A stretch of DNA of 64,000 bases from Microbacterium lacus (GTDB lineage: Bacteria > Actinomycetota > Actinomycetes > Actinomycetales > Microbacteriaceae). Made by a program: the position numbers and the translations under genes. The notes under the pieces were generated by a model, which saw nothing but the letters and a program-made list of their open reading frames with translations, was not told the origin of the DNA and did no database searches. Positions 26,201-34,882 of this stretch are shown piece by piece. The number at the start of each line of letters is the position of its first letter. The first letter of the stretch is position 1. Location of the stretch: positions 3,009,818 to 3,073,817 of the forward strand of contig NZ_BAAAPK010000001.1 in NCBI RefSeq assembly GCF_039531105.1. Reading direction: 5' to 3'.

Positions 26201-26814
26201 GCGCGGTCGGCGATCAGGGCGCGCAGGCGGGCGCGGCGGAGATCGAACACGGGGAGCAGATCGTCGACGAGATGCTCGCTCGTCGACCCGTCGCCCAGCA
26301 GCAGCTCGACGCGATCGGAGCGCGGGATGCCGAGCCGGTCGAGCTGATCGGCGTAAGCGGCCAGCTGCATGAGTGCGGTCACCCGGGCGCGGCGCGCGAG
26401 TTTGCTGTCCTGCACCATCCACCGGCCGCCCTCGTCGCGGACGAGGAAGTCGGCAAAGCCCACGAACTCGTCCGTCGCGAAAGCCGCCTGGTAGATCACG
26501 TCTGCGTCCGAGGCGAGGGCGGTGTTCGTGTGGGCGACGGCGGCGGCCAGCGCGTCGGCATCCGATGATCTCGCCGCGGCGATCTCGATCACGCCCTCAC
26601 CGAACCGGCGTCGGTAGTCGGCGAGCACCCGCAGCTCGTGCTCGCCGCCGAGGCGGCCGGCGCGCTCGAGGGTGGCGTCTTCGGGCTCGTCGACCGCCGC
26701 GATGCGCCCGAGCTTCGCGTCGATCGCCCGCAGCCAGGCGAACTCGCACTCGGCGGCCGCCTTGAGGTCGCTCGCGCTCCAGACGACGCGCGCCTCAGCC
26801 GGGATGTATCGCAC
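23269..26814 (-). CDS. TM0106-family RecB-like nuclease fused to a superfamily 1 helicase
   Basis: 1181 residues. The N-terminal ~330 resemble a RecB/Cas4-type nuclease (WMVQDSKLAR, then paired cysteines CGRCATCDLE). Next comes an RNase H-like exonuclease segment with FFDFEGDP. The C-terminal ~450 form a Dna2/Upf1-like SF1 helicase: GPPGTGKT, LVIDEAGQFSLA, GDPQQLPQ, VVTPYNAQQV, GTVDRFQGQE and RNRLNVAISRA. It is likely a DNA-processing enzyme in repair or defence. The GTG at 26814 was chosen for its AAGGGA ribosome site and because the TM0106 N terminus starts there. Confidence 0.88.
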   Translation of the reverse strand: MRYIPAEARVVWSASDLKAAAECEFAWLRAIDAKLGRIAAVDEPEDATLERAGRLGGEHELRVLADYRRRFGEGVIEIAAARSSDADALAAAVAHTNTALASDADVIYQAAFATDEFVGFADFLVRDEGGRWMVQDSKLARRARVTALMQLAAYADQLDRLGIPRSDRVELLLGDGSTSEHLVDDLLPVFDLRRARLRALIADRALDRGADAPAIAWGDPRGELGVIACGRCATCDLEVIANRDLLLVAGMRPVQRERLRAAGVETIDALAAAPTGPAGMNPDTFAMLRTQARLQLSAPAGTGGADPTGAPPPYEVVAPKALGALPRPDLGDLFFDFEGDPLYTEGDATVWGIDYLFGWVDVREQYSALWAHSFADEKAALQRFLDLLEVHRARHPDFHIYHYAPYEPTHLLTMAARYGTREAEVDRLLRDGVFVDLYPIVRQALRVGSRSYSIKKLEPLYMGADVRTSDVQKGDDSIVRYVEARALQDEGADAAAQAIFDDLADYNRYDCVSTRRLRDWLVDHAREAGLRPTPNQDPDERSYEPSPRAVALTALAADLPDESPESAALQLGAAAIDYYPREAKSFWATHFLRLREPLSLWEETRDVTVVDATRSRVIEDWHHPEGKSERRRVELRGELAPGTRLSGGSSPFAIYELPAPFPFDAKPRWIHGVRTVTVVEVLDDGAIVEELAVDGNTWDELPIALTPQAPPSAGRQQAAIDDWADGLLAAAPDLPGHPATDILLRRPPRTRGGSLPASTGDDVDAIVRAVLDLDQSYLAVQGPPGTGKTFVGSHVIARLVREHGFRVGVVAQSHNVVEHMLGRVVAAGVEPGIVGKAPKDASAPGIPYTAIPKNGMTAFTAEHAATGFVVGGTAWDFAHEGRVPRGSLDLLVIDEAGQFSLASTIAVSLAAPRLLLLGDPQQLPQVSQGTHPAPVDRSALGWVIDGADVIPAEYGYFLARTWRMRPEVAAPVSRLSYGGELAAHPATARRVLDGIRPGLLPIPVRHHGNATQSPEEAAVVAALVRDLVGREWTGIRIGEDGDAETLPPRPLGERDIIVVTPYNAQQVAVERALTDAGFPDVPVGTVDRFQGQEAAVAIVSLAASSGRDAPRGLEFLLLRNRLNVAISRAMHTAYLVSSPGLLDDLPRTPDGVARLSGFVRLTQSADASVDAREPVTVLEAH

Positions 26815-26869
26815 AGGGTCCCTTTCGTCCCCCCGATCGTACGTGCGTCCCCCGACACCGCCTGCCGCT

Positions 26870-26931
26870 CGCGAGAGGGCACACATGCACCCTGGACACG
26901 GCGTGTCGCCCTGCACATCTGCCCTCTCGCG
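26870..26931. repeat. Long inverted repeat between divergent genes
   Basis: CGCGAGAGGGCA (26870-26881) and TGCCCTCTCGCG (26920-26931) are perfect 12-bp arms. A second stem-loop, GACAC-ggc-GTGTC, lies at the centre. The element is between the start of the nuclease-helicase gene and the divergent DUF1905 gene, so it is not a terminator of either; it may be regulatory or a dispersed element. Confidence 0.6.
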
Positions 26932-26960
26932 GGGAGCAGGGCGGCTGTACGCTCGCGGAT

Positions 26961-27389
26961 ATGCGGTTCGAGACGACGCTTCTGCAACAGGGCAACAACA
27001 CGGGCATCGAGGTCCCGCCCGACCTCGTCTCCGAGCTGGGCGGGGGAAAGCGCGCCGCGGTGCTCGTGACCGTGAACGGCTTCCGCTATCCGAGCACGCT
27101 CGCGGTCATGGGCGGGCGCCACCTGATCCCGTTCTCCTCCGACAAGCGCGCCGCCACGGGGTTGACGGGCGGAGATCCGATCACGGTCGACCTCGAGCTC
27201 GACACGACCCCGCGCACCGTGGAGGTGCCCACGGATCTGGGTGCCGCGCTCGATGCCGCAGGAGCGCGGCAGGCGTTCGACGCCCTCGCCCCGAGCGCGC
27301 GCAAGGCGCACGTCACGAATGTCGAAGGCGCGAAGACCGCGGACACCCGCGACCGCCGGATCGCGGCGATCGTGGCGAAACTCGGCTGA
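26961..27389 (+). CDS. DUF1905 / YdeI-OmdA domain protein
   Basis: 142 residues. The first ~90 form a DUF1905 beta-barrel (FETTLLQQGNNTGIEVPP, LVTVNGFRYPSTLAVMGGRH). The last ~45 match the bacteriocin-protection YdeI/OmdA motif (AFDALAPSARKAHVTNVEGAK, with A-x-R-R-I). Homologues are linked to resistance to peptides, but the mechanism is not known. TACGCT lies 7 nt before the ATG (leaderless type). Confidence 0.85.
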   Translation: MRFETTLLQQGNNTGIEVPPDLVSELGGGKRAAVLVTVNGFRYPSTLAVMGGRHLIPFSSDKRAATGLTGGDPITVDLELDTTPRTVEVPTDLGAALDAAGARQAFDALAPSARKAHVTNVEGAKTADTRDRRIAAIVAKLG

Positions 27390-27425
27390 CGCGACGAAGC
27401 GCCGCCCTCCTGACAGACTGGGCGG

Positions 27426-29495
27426 ATGAGCCTCGACTTCGAGAGTGCCTACCGCCACGGCTTCGCCCGCATCGCCGCGTGCACGATCCCCGTCGCGATC
27501 GCCGACCCGGCGCGCAACGCCGAAACCGTGCTCGCGACCGCACGCGCGTGCGACGCCGATGCCGTCGCCGTCGCCGTCTTCCCCGAGCTGTGCCTGACCG
27601 GGTATGCGATCGACGACCTCGTGATGCAGGATGCCGTGCTCGATGCGACCGAGCACGCCATCGCGACGCTCGTGGCGGCATCCGAGGATCTTCTGCCGAT
27701 GCTCGTGGTGGGTGCGCCGCTGCGGCACCGCAACCGCCTCTACAACTGCGCCGTCGTGATCCACCGCGGCGAGCTGCTCGGCGTGGCCCCGAAGTCGTAC
27801 CTGCCGACGTACCGCGAGTTCTACGAGCGCCGCTGGTACGCCCCCGGCGACGATCAGGCGGGGCAGGACATCCGGATCGGCGAGCTGCAGGCGCCGTTCG
27901 GACCCGACCTGCTGTTCGAAGCCCTCGACGTGCCGGGCCTCGTCGTCCACGCCGAGGTCTGCGAAGACGTCTGGGTGCCGATCCCGCCGTCCTCCTCCGC
28001 GGCGCTGGCGGGGGCCACCGTCCTGCTGAACCTCTCCGGCAGCCCGATCACGATCGCCCGCGCCGAGGACCGCAAGATCCTCTGCCGGTCGCAGTCGCTG
28101 CGGTGCCTCGCGGCGTACGCGTACGCCGCTGCCGGGCAGGGCGAATCGACGAACGACGTCTCGTGGGACGGTCAGACCCTGATCTACGAGGGCGGCACCC
28201 TGCTGGCCGAGACCGAGCGCTTCCCCGACGGCCCGCGCCGCGCGATCGCCGATGTTGACCTCGACCGCCTCCGCCAGGACCGCCTCCGCCAGGGCACGTT
28301 CGACGACAACCGCCGCGCCGAGCACGCCGACGCGATGTTCCGCACGGTGCATTTCGAACTCAGCCCGCCGACCGGCGACATCGGCCTGCACCGCGCGCTG
28401 GACCGCTTCCCGTTCGTGCCGGATGACCCCGCGCGTCTCGCGCTGGACTGCTACGAGGCCTTCAACATCCAGGTGTCGGGTCTCGTGCAGCGCCTCCAGG
28501 CGATCGGCGGACCCAAGCCCGTGATCGGCGTGAGCGGCGGCCTCGATTCCACCCACGCGCTCCTGGTGATCGCCCGGGCGATGGATCGCATGGGGCGCCC
28601 CCGCAGCGACATCCTCGCCTTCACGATGCCGGGGTTCGCGACCTCGGATCACACCAAGTCCAACGCGATCGCCCTCGCCGAGGCGATCGGCGCATCGATC
28701 GAGACGATCGACATCCGGGATGCCGCCACCGAGCTGCTCGGCCGGATCGGGCATCCGTTTGCCGACGGCGAGCCCGTGCACGACGTGACGTTCGAGAACG
28801 TGCAGGCGGGACTGCGCACGGACTACCTGTTCCGGCTGGCGAACCAGCGGGGCGGGCTCGTGATCGGCACGTCCGACCTGTCCGAGCTCGCGCTCGGCTG
28901 GGCGACGTACGGCGTGGGCGACCAGATGAGCCACTACGCCGTGAACACCGGAGTTCCGAAGACCCTCATCCAGCACGTCATCCGCTGGGTGATCGCCGAT
29001 GACACGACCGGGCTGAGCGCCGAGGCCAAGCGGGTCCTGCAGTCGGTGCTCGACACCGAGATCAGCCCCGAACTCGTCCCGGCGGGACAGGACGGCAAGC
29101 TGCAGTCCACCGAGGACCGCATCGGCCCCTACGCGCTGCACGACTTCGCGCTCTTCCACATCCTCCGCTACGGCATGCGGCCGTCCAAGATCGCCTTCCT
29201 CGCCGAGCGCGCGTGGCGCGATGCGGATGCCGGGGCGTGGCCGCCGGGCTTCCCCGCCGAGGACCGGTACGCCTACGACCTGCCCACGGTGGCGAAGTGG
29301 CTCCGGGTCTTCCTGCAGCGCTACTTCGCGTTCGCGCAGTTCAAGCGCTCGGCGATCCCCAACGGCCCGAAGGTGTCGCCGGCAGGATCCCTCTCCCCGC
29401 GCGGCGACTGGCGCGCGCCGTCGGACGGGAACGCGGCGGTCTGGCTCGCCGAATTGGATGCCGCCCTCCCCGAATCCGCCCGCGCGGACGACTGA
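27426..29495 (+). CDS. nadE: Glutamine-hydrolysing NAD+ synthetase
   Basis: 689 residues. The N-terminal nitrilase-type glutaminase (1-~290) has the Glu-Lys-Cys triad: FPELCLTGY, GVAPKSYLP and HAEVCEDVW. The C-terminal synthetase has the ATP-pyrophosphatase loop GVSGGLDSTHAL near residue 370. It converts deamido-NAD+ to NAD+ with ammonia channelled from glutamine. The size matches the actinobacterial form. The next gene starts 3 nt after the stop. Confidence 0.96.
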   Translation: MSLDFESAYRHGFARIAACTIPVAIADPARNAETVLATARACDADAVAVAVFPELCLTGYAIDDLVMQDAVLDATEHAIATLVAASEDLLPMLVVGAPLRHRNRLYNCAVVIHRGELLGVAPKSYLPTYREFYERRWYAPGDDQAGQDIRIGELQAPFGPDLLFEALDVPGLVVHAEVCEDVWVPIPPSSSAALAGATVLLNLSGSPITIARAEDRKILCRSQSLRCLAAYAYAAAGQGESTNDVSWDGQTLIYEGGTLLAETERFPDGPRRAIADVDLDRLRQDRLRQGTFDDNRRAEHADAMFRTVHFELSPPTGDIGLHRALDRFPFVPDDPARLALDCYEAFNIQVSGLVQRLQAIGGPKPVIGVSGGLDSTHALLVIARAMDRMGRPRSDILAFTMPGFATSDHTKSNAIALAEAIGASIETIDIRDAATELLGRIGHPFADGEPVHDVTFENVQAGLRTDYLFRLANQRGGLVIGTSDLSELALGWATYGVGDQMSHYAVNTGVPKTLIQHVIRWVIADDTTGLSAEAKRVLQSVLDTEISPELVPAGQDGKLQSTEDRIGPYALHDFALFHILRYGMRPSKIAFLAERAWRDADAGAWPPGFPAEDRYAYDLPTVAKWLRVFLQRYFAFAQFKRSAIPNGPKVSPAGSLSPRGDWRAPSDGNAAVWLAELDAALPESARADD

Positions 29496-29498
29496 TCC

Positions 29499-30962
29499 AT
29501 GGGCAAGCGCGCCACGGTCGTCGGCAGCGGGCCCAACGGACTCACGGCCGCCGTCGCGCTCGCGCGGGCCGGCTACTCGGTGCGCGTGCTCGAAGCGTCC
29601 GCGCAGGCCGGTGGCGGTCTGCGCACTGCCGAGCTCACGCTCCCGGGCTTCCGCCACGACATCGGATCCGCGGTGCATCCCGCCGCGCTCAGCTCCCCGT
29701 TCTTCCGCGCTTTCCGGCTGCGCAGCCGGATCGACTGGGTCACCCCCGACATCTCCTACGCCCAACCGCTCGACGGCGGACGGGCGGCGATCGCGTGGCG
29801 CGACATCGACCGGACCGCCGAGGCACTGGGAGCAGACGCCCGCGCGTGGCGCGCAGCGCTGCGGCCGCTGAGCTCGCACCTGGACGCCGTGGTGGATTTC
29901 ACCGGCTCGCAGCTGCTGCGCGTGCCGCGGCATCCGCTCACCACCGCGAGATTCGGTCTGCGCGTCCTGCAGCTCGGAACGGCGCTCGGCCGCGGGACCT
30001 TCTCGACGAAGGAGGCAGCGGCCCTGCTGTCCGGGGTCTTCGCGCACGCGAACACCCGCCTGCCCTCGCTCGGCGCCGCCGCGTCGGGGCTCTTCCTCGC
30101 CGCACACGGCCACACCGGCGACGGGTGGGCCTACCCCCGAGGCGGCGCGCAACGCATCGCGGACGCACTGATCGCCGACGTGCGCGCGCACGGCGGCGAG
30201 GTCGTGACGCAGCACCGCGTGGACTCGCTCGCAGACCTCGACTGGGGCGACCCGGCCGCCGGCGACGTCCTCGTGCTCGACACGTCGCCGCGGCTGCTGC
30301 TCACCCACCCGGGGATCCCCGGCGGCTACGCACGGGCGATTCGCCGGTACCGCTACGGCGCCGGCGCCGCGAAAGTGGACTTCGCACTGGACGGCCCCAT
30401 CCCCTGGGAGAACCCCGACGTCGCGCGATCGCCGACGGTGCACCTCGGCGGAACGCGCGCGGAGGTCGAGCACGCGGAGAACACCGTGGCGCGGGGTGCG
30501 GTGTCCGGCCGACCGTACGTGCTCGCCGTCCAGCCGTCGGTCCTCGACCCGACGCGGGCGCCGCGCGGCAAGGCTGTGCTGTGGGCGTACATCCACGTGC
30601 CCGCAGACTCCCCGCTGGACCCGACCGAGCTCGTGACCCGGCAGGTCGAGCGCTTCGCTCCGGGTTTCCGCGACCGCGTCCTGGGCTCTCACTCGATGAC
30701 TGCGGCGGAGCGCGTCGCGTTCAATCCGTCCGACATCGGCGGCGACATCCTGGGCGGCGCGTTCACCGTCGTGCAGGCGGTGCGCCGGCCCGTGGTCTCC
30801 CCCACGCCGTGGCGGACTCCGATGCCCGGCGTGTACCTGGGCTCGGCATCCACTCCCCCCGGTCCGGGGGTCACCGGCATGCCCGGCTGGTACGCCGCGC
30901 GGCAGGTGCTGCGCGACGCCGGAGTCGGCGAGGTGGTCCCCGCGGACCTGTTCAGCGTCTGA
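29499..30962 (+). CDS. Phytoene-desaturase-like FAD/NAD(P) oxidoreductase
   Basis: 487 residues of the COG1233 amine oxidase/desaturase superfamily. The N-terminal dinucleotide motif is VVGSGPNGLTAAVALARAGY with an acidic residue after strand 2 (VLEAS); the C-terminal FAD segment reads GSASTPPGPGVTGMPG. The substrate is unknown. Homologues in this branch are widespread in non-carotenogenic bacteria, and no crt genes adjoin, so carotenoid synthesis should not be assumed. It is probably cotranscribed with nadE. Confidence 0.85.
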   Translation: MGKRATVVGSGPNGLTAAVALARAGYSVRVLEASAQAGGGLRTAELTLPGFRHDIGSAVHPAALSSPFFRAFRLRSRIDWVTPDISYAQPLDGGRAAIAWRDIDRTAEALGADARAWRAALRPLSSHLDAVVDFTGSQLLRVPRHPLTTARFGLRVLQLGTALGRGTFSTKEAAALLSGVFAHANTRLPSLGAAASGLFLAAHGHTGDGWAYPRGGAQRIADALIADVRAHGGEVVTQHRVDSLADLDWGDPAAGDVLVLDTSPRLLLTHPGIPGGYARAIRRYRYGAGAAKVDFALDGPIPWENPDVARSPTVHLGGTRAEVEHAENTVARGAVSGRPYVLAVQPSVLDPTRAPRGKAVLWAYIHVPADSPLDPTELVTRQVERFAPGFRDRVLGSHSMTAAERVAFNPSDIGGDILGGAFTVVQAVRRPVVSPTPWRTPMPGVYLGSASTPPGPGVTGMPGWYAARQVLRDAGVGEVVPADLFSV

Positions 30963-31080
30963 TCCGGGCGTTCCCCCGGCAGGTTGGCGACACCGATCTG
31001 CAATGGCCCTATGAAACCTCAGGCGCCGTCGCAGGAACATGGCGCCGAAGCTTGCGGGCACGACCTGGGAGACTGGAGGG

Positions 31081-31638
31081 ATGAAACTCCTGGTCGCCGC
31101 CCTCGAAGCCGAACTCGTCGCCTTTCCGGAGGACCTTCCGGGATTCGACCGGCTCGTCACCGGTCCCGGCAAGCTGCAGGCGACGTATGCGCTCACCCGT
31201 GCTCTGGATGCCGGCAGCTATGAGGAGATCGTCGTGGTCGGCACCGCGGGTGCGATCGACACACTGCTGAGTGCGGACGTGTACGAGATCGATGCCGCGA
31301 TCCAGCACGATGTGACCGACATCGACGGGATCGTGGGCCAGCACGTGTCCCTGCCGCCCCGCGTCGAGCTCGGACGCGAGGGTGTCACGATCGCGACCGG
31401 CGACCACTTCGTCGACGACGTCGAGGCCGTCGCGGTGATCCGCCCGCTCGGGGCGGGTCTGGTCGACATGGAGGCCTACGCGTACGCGTGGGTGGCGGAG
31501 CAGTTCGGCGTCCCGATCCGCGTGATCAAGGCGGTCTCGGATCGTGCGCAGGACGACGCGATCACCGACTGGCGTGCGACGGTGACCGCCTGCAGCGCTC
31601 AGCTGCGCGAGTTCATCCGCGACGAGTACGGCGTCTGA
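31081..31638 (+). CDS. MTA/SAH nucleosidase-like protein
   Basis: 185 residues of the purine nucleoside phosphorylase/nucleosidase fold. The ligand-binding segment LVDMEAYAYAWVA and the acidic catalytic region KAVSDRAQDDA are those of 5'-methylthioadenosine/S-adenosylhomocysteine nucleosidase relatives. The protein is shorter than classic MtnN (about 230), so the substrate is uncertain. The ATG at 31081 has GGAGGG just upstream and GAGACT at a 6-nt gap; an in-frame start at 31039 lacks support. Confidence 0.75.
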   Translation: MKLLVAALEAELVAFPEDLPGFDRLVTGPGKLQATYALTRALDAGSYEEIVVVGTAGAIDTLLSADVYEIDAAIQHDVTDIDGIVGQHVSLPPRVELGREGVTIATGDHFVDDVEAVAVIRPLGAGLVDMEAYAYAWVAEQFGVPIRVIKAVSDRAQDDAITDWRATVTACSAQLREFIRDEYGV

Positions 31639-31650
31639 GCCGGCTCAGAC
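31633..31650. terminator. Palindromic bidirectional terminator
   Basis: GTCTGAG-CCGG-CTCAGAC is a perfect 18-bp palindrome covering the stop codons of both convergent genes (plus-strand nucleosidase and minus-strand small membrane protein). Confidence 0.5.
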
Positions 31651-31830
31651 CTCGGTGTCGCGGCGCGAGAAGATCACGCGCAGGATCACGAAGACGATCA
31701 GCGCCACGACCGCGACCGCGAGCAGCTTGAAGACGAAGGCCAGCACCGAGAACAGGATGTTCACGAGGAACCACGCGATCACGATGGCTGCGACGACGCC
31801 GACGATGGTCCAGATTGTTCCCTTGTTCAC
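31645..31830 (-). CDS. Small hydrophobic membrane protein
   Basis: 61 residues, nearly all hydrophobic: two segments (about 5-28 and 30-52) followed by a charged tail (SRRDTEV). I recognise no named family; such small membrane proteins are common in Microbacteriaceae. The GTG start follows TAGGCT by 6 nt and has GGAGGG directly next to it. Confidence 0.65.
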   Translation of the reverse strand: MNKGTIWTIVGVVAAIVIAWFLVNILFSVLAFVFKLLAVAVVALIVFVILRVIFSRRDTEV

Positions 31831-31891
31831 CCCTCCAGCCTACGGCGCCTGAGCCCTGCTCCTCCGCCCTCGTGCCGGGAGGGAGCTCCGG

Positions 31892-34882
31892 TCAGACCGG
31901 AAGCGCCGAGTCCTGGCGGATCACGCTCGGGCCCTGCGCCGTGGCCTCCACCACGAGCTGAGCGGGGAGCTGCTCCTTCATCGCCGCGACGTGGCTGATG
32001 AGGCCGACCGTGCGCCCGCCCTGGCGGAGCTCGTCGAGCGTGCGCATCGCGAGGTCGAGCGTGTCGTCGTCGAGCGAACCGAAGCCCTCGTCGATGAACA
32101 GGGTGTCGAGCTTCACGCCTCCTGCGCGGGCGGTCACGACCTCCGCGAGGCCCAGCGCGAGGGCGAGCGAGGCGAGGAACGTTTCCCCGCCGGAGAGCGA
32201 CTGCGCGGGACGCGCCTGACCCGTGTGGGCGTCCATGACCTGCAGACCGAGGCCGGATGCCGCTCCCCGCGCCGCGCGGGCGTCGGTGTGCTGCAACCGA
32301 TACCGGGCGGACGACATGTCCTGCAGACGCAGATTCGCGGCCTCGACGATCGCTTCGAGCTCGGCGGCGAGGACGAACGACTCGAGCGTCATGCGGTGCG
32401 TGTTCGGGGCCTTGCCGGCGACCGTGTTCGCGAGCCGGGCCACGACGTCGTACTCGTCGGCGAGGTCGGCGATCGTCGCGTGCGCCTGCACGGCGCGTGC
32501 GTGCAGGTCGCGCAGGCGCTCGTGCGTCTGCGCGGCATGCACGGCGGCATCCACCGCGGCGCTCCACGCGTCGCGTGCCGCCGCCAGAGCGGTGCTGAGC
32601 GGTTCGAGGTCGATCGGCTCATCGGGTTCGCCCGCCAGGTCGAGCTCGAGCTCGCGAAGACGGTCCCGTTCGGCGCGCAGCGCCGCGTCGTGGTCGCGGA
32701 TCCGGGCGTCCAGCGCTGTGCGTTCCCCCGCGTCGCGCAGAGCCGACGTGGCCTCCGCCGCATCGACGAACCCGGAGCTCTCGATGCGGACCGCGAGGTC
32801 GGCGGCGGCATCCGCGGAGGCAGCCGCCCGCACGGAGGCCTCCGCGTGCGCGTCCTCGAGCGCCTGCGCGAGGCTCCGAAGCCGAGTCGCCTCCGCGATG
32901 CGGGCCGAGACCGACGCGAAGTCGCCGCGGGCGGCATCCACGGTCGCTCGTGCGCCCGCAGCCTGCGCTTCGTGGCGGGCGAGCGCGGTCTGCGCCTCGA
33001 CCAGCTCGGCCGCAAGTGCCTCGCGCTCGGTGGCTGCGGCCTTGTCGGTCGCGTGGAGTTCGTCGCGCTCGGCCTGCAGTCGGTCTCGTGACCGGGCGGA
33101 GTCGGCGGCGGCCACGAGGGCAACCTCCGCGGCCGTCATGGCCGTCTCCAGCGTCTCCACCGACTCGCCGCCCGCTCGGGCGAGGGCAGCGGCGTGGGCG
33201 TCGCGTGCAAGCCGTGCGCGCCCGGATGCCGCGCGCTCGGCATCCGCCGCGTGATCCTTCTGCGCCTCGGCCGCGGCGACGTCGTCATCGGTCACCACGG
33301 TGTCCGTCAGCGGCGCCGGTGCGGGATGCTCGAGCGCGCCGCACACCGCGCAGGGTTCTCCGTCGACGAGGGCGGCGGCGAGTTCGGCGGCATGGCCCGC
33401 GAGGCGCTGTCGGAGGAGCGCGTTCACCGTCGCTGCGGCGCGCTCGAGCGCGGTCAGTGCCACGGCGTGCGCGGCGTCGGCGTCGTTCCGCGCGCCCGCG
33501 AGCTGTTCCGCCTCCCGCGCGGCGGCGAGCCGCTCGGCGACCTCGTCGCGGTGCGCCTGCGCCGCGGGGAGCGCACCCGCGGCGGCGGTGTGCACGCGGA
33601 TCTGCTCGTCGAGCCGGGCGAGTCGTTCGGGGAGCCCTGCCCGTGCCTCGTCGATCCGGCCGAGGAGCGCCGTGAACTCGGCGCACGTCTCCCGCGTGGT
33701 GACCACGGCGTTCTCGGCGGCGGCGAGTTCGGACTCCGCCGACGCGGCGGCCGTCGCGATCGCGATCTCGCCGGTGAGCTGCGCGATCCGGATGCCGAGC
33801 CCGGCGGCATCCGGTCGCTCCCCCGCCGCGATCCAGGCCGTCAGCGCGAGCTGCTCGGCGGCGGACGCACGGCTCGCGGCCGCCTCGGCGCGGGCGGCGA
33901 CATCGATCGATGTGCGCAGTGCCTCGGCGGCGACCGCGCGCTCGAGGACCAGACGGTCGTGGTCGATCGCGCCGGACGCGGACTCCAAGGCGGCCAGTGC
34001 CGTCCGCGCGCGGACGCGCTGCACCTGCTTCTCACGCAGGGTCGCCGCGGCACGGTGCCGCGCCTCGGCCGCCGCGTGCGCGGTGTCGGCGGCATCGCGC
34101 TCGCGCGCACTCGTCTCGGCGCGGTACGCGGCGCGCTGCACGGCGCGCTCGACTTCCGCGAAGCGGTCGGCGGTCGACGGAGTCCCGTCAGCCGAGGGCT
34201 CGTCCCCCGCAGTCTCGCGCGTGAGCCGCTCCGCCTCGCCGAGGAGCATCCCGACTCCATCGCCGGCGGCCGTCAGCGCGCGCTCGGCGTCCTTCCGGCG
34301 CTGCTCGAACGCGTTCTGATAGTCCTCGTACGTGCGCGTGCCGAACAGCTTGCGCAACAGCCGCTGCCGGTCGTCGTTCTTGGCGAGGAGGAACTCCGCG
34401 AAACGCCCCTGTGCCAGGAGGATCACCTGGAGAAACTGCTGCTGACTCAGCCCCAGGATCTCGTCGAGCTCGCGGGCCACATCGACCGGGCGCGCTGCTT
34501 TACCGACCCATTCGCCGTCGACGAGTTCGTCGAGCTGGGCGCGGTGGGGTTCGGTCGTGAGCCCCGGTCCGCGCAGCTTGGGACGTTCGTATTCGGGTGA
34601 CCGGGTCACCCGCCACCGTCGCTCTGCGGCGCTGAACTCGACCGAGACCGTCGTCGGGTCCTCAGGTGCGCAGTGGTCGCTGCGCAGGCGCTTGTCCGTA
34701 CCCTCGTAGCGCGGCGCCCCGCCGTAGAGCGCGAAGCACACGCCGTCGAGCACGCTGGACTTTCCGGCGCCGGTGCGGCCCGCGATCAGGAAGATGCCGT
34801 CGGCGGCGAAGGCGTCGAAGTCGACGACCTGCCGCTCCCGGAACGGTCCGAACCCTTCGATCTCGAGACGGTGGAGTCTCAT
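31892..34882 (-). CDS. sbcC: Exonuclease subunit SbcC (Rad50-like)
   Basis: 996 residues: an N-terminal ATPase lobe with Walker A GRTGAGKSS (35-43), long alanine/glutamate-rich coiled coils, a zinc hook CAVC near residue 510 and a C-terminal lobe with LSGGETFLASLALALGLAE and LFIDEGFGSLD. With SbcD it forms the Mre11-Rad50-type complex that opens hairpins and processes blocked DNA ends. The ATG overlaps the sbcD stop (ATGA). Confidence 0.95.
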   Translation of the reverse strand: MRLHRLEIEGFGPFRERQVVDFDAFAADGIFLIAGRTGAGKSSVLDGVCFALYGGAPRYEGTDKRLRSDHCAPEDPTTVSVEFSAAERRWRVTRSPEYERPKLRGPGLTTEPHRAQLDELVDGEWVGKAARPVDVARELDEILGLSQQQFLQVILLAQGRFAEFLLAKNDDRQRLLRKLFGTRTYEDYQNAFEQRRKDAERALTAAGDGVGMLLGEAERLTRETAGDEPSADGTPSTADRFAEVERAVQRAAYRAETSARERDAADTAHAAAEARHRAAATLREKQVQRVRARTALAALESASGAIDHDRLVLERAVAAEALRTSIDVAARAEAAASRASAAEQLALTAWIAAGERPDAAGLGIRIAQLTGEIAIATAAASAESELAAAENAVVTTRETCAEFTALLGRIDEARAGLPERLARLDEQIRVHTAAAGALPAAQAHRDEVAERLAAAREAEQLAGARNDADAAHAVALTALERAAATVNALLRQRLAGHAAELAAALVDGEPCAVCGALEHPAPAPLTDTVVTDDDVAAAEAQKDHAADAERAASGRARLARDAHAAALARAGGESVETLETAMTAAEVALVAAADSARSRDRLQAERDELHATDKAAATEREALAAELVEAQTALARHEAQAAGARATVDAARGDFASVSARIAEATRLRSLAQALEDAHAEASVRAAASADAAADLAVRIESSGFVDAAEATSALRDAGERTALDARIRDHDAALRAERDRLRELELDLAGEPDEPIDLEPLSTALAAARDAWSAAVDAAVHAAQTHERLRDLHARAVQAHATIADLADEYDVVARLANTVAGKAPNTHRMTLESFVLAAELEAIVEAANLRLQDMSSARYRLQHTDARAARGAASGLGLQVMDAHTGQARPAQSLSGGETFLASLALALGLAEVVTARAGGVKLDTLFIDEGFGSLDDDTLDLAMRTLDELRQGGRTVGLISHVAAMKEQLPAQLVVEATAQGPSVIRQDSALPV

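Noticed and set aside
29499-30962. Carotenoid desaturase serving the rhodopsin
   Set aside because: The protein is only superfamily-level similar to phytoene desaturase, is linked to nadE, and no other crt or retinal gene is nearby.
26589-31196. A 1,535-codon open frame on the minus strand opposite the DUF1905, nadE and oxidoreductase genes
   Set aside because: It is an antisense shadow of high-GC genes: low-complexity Arg/Asp/Val-rich translation without domains, while the plus strand holds clear enzymes.
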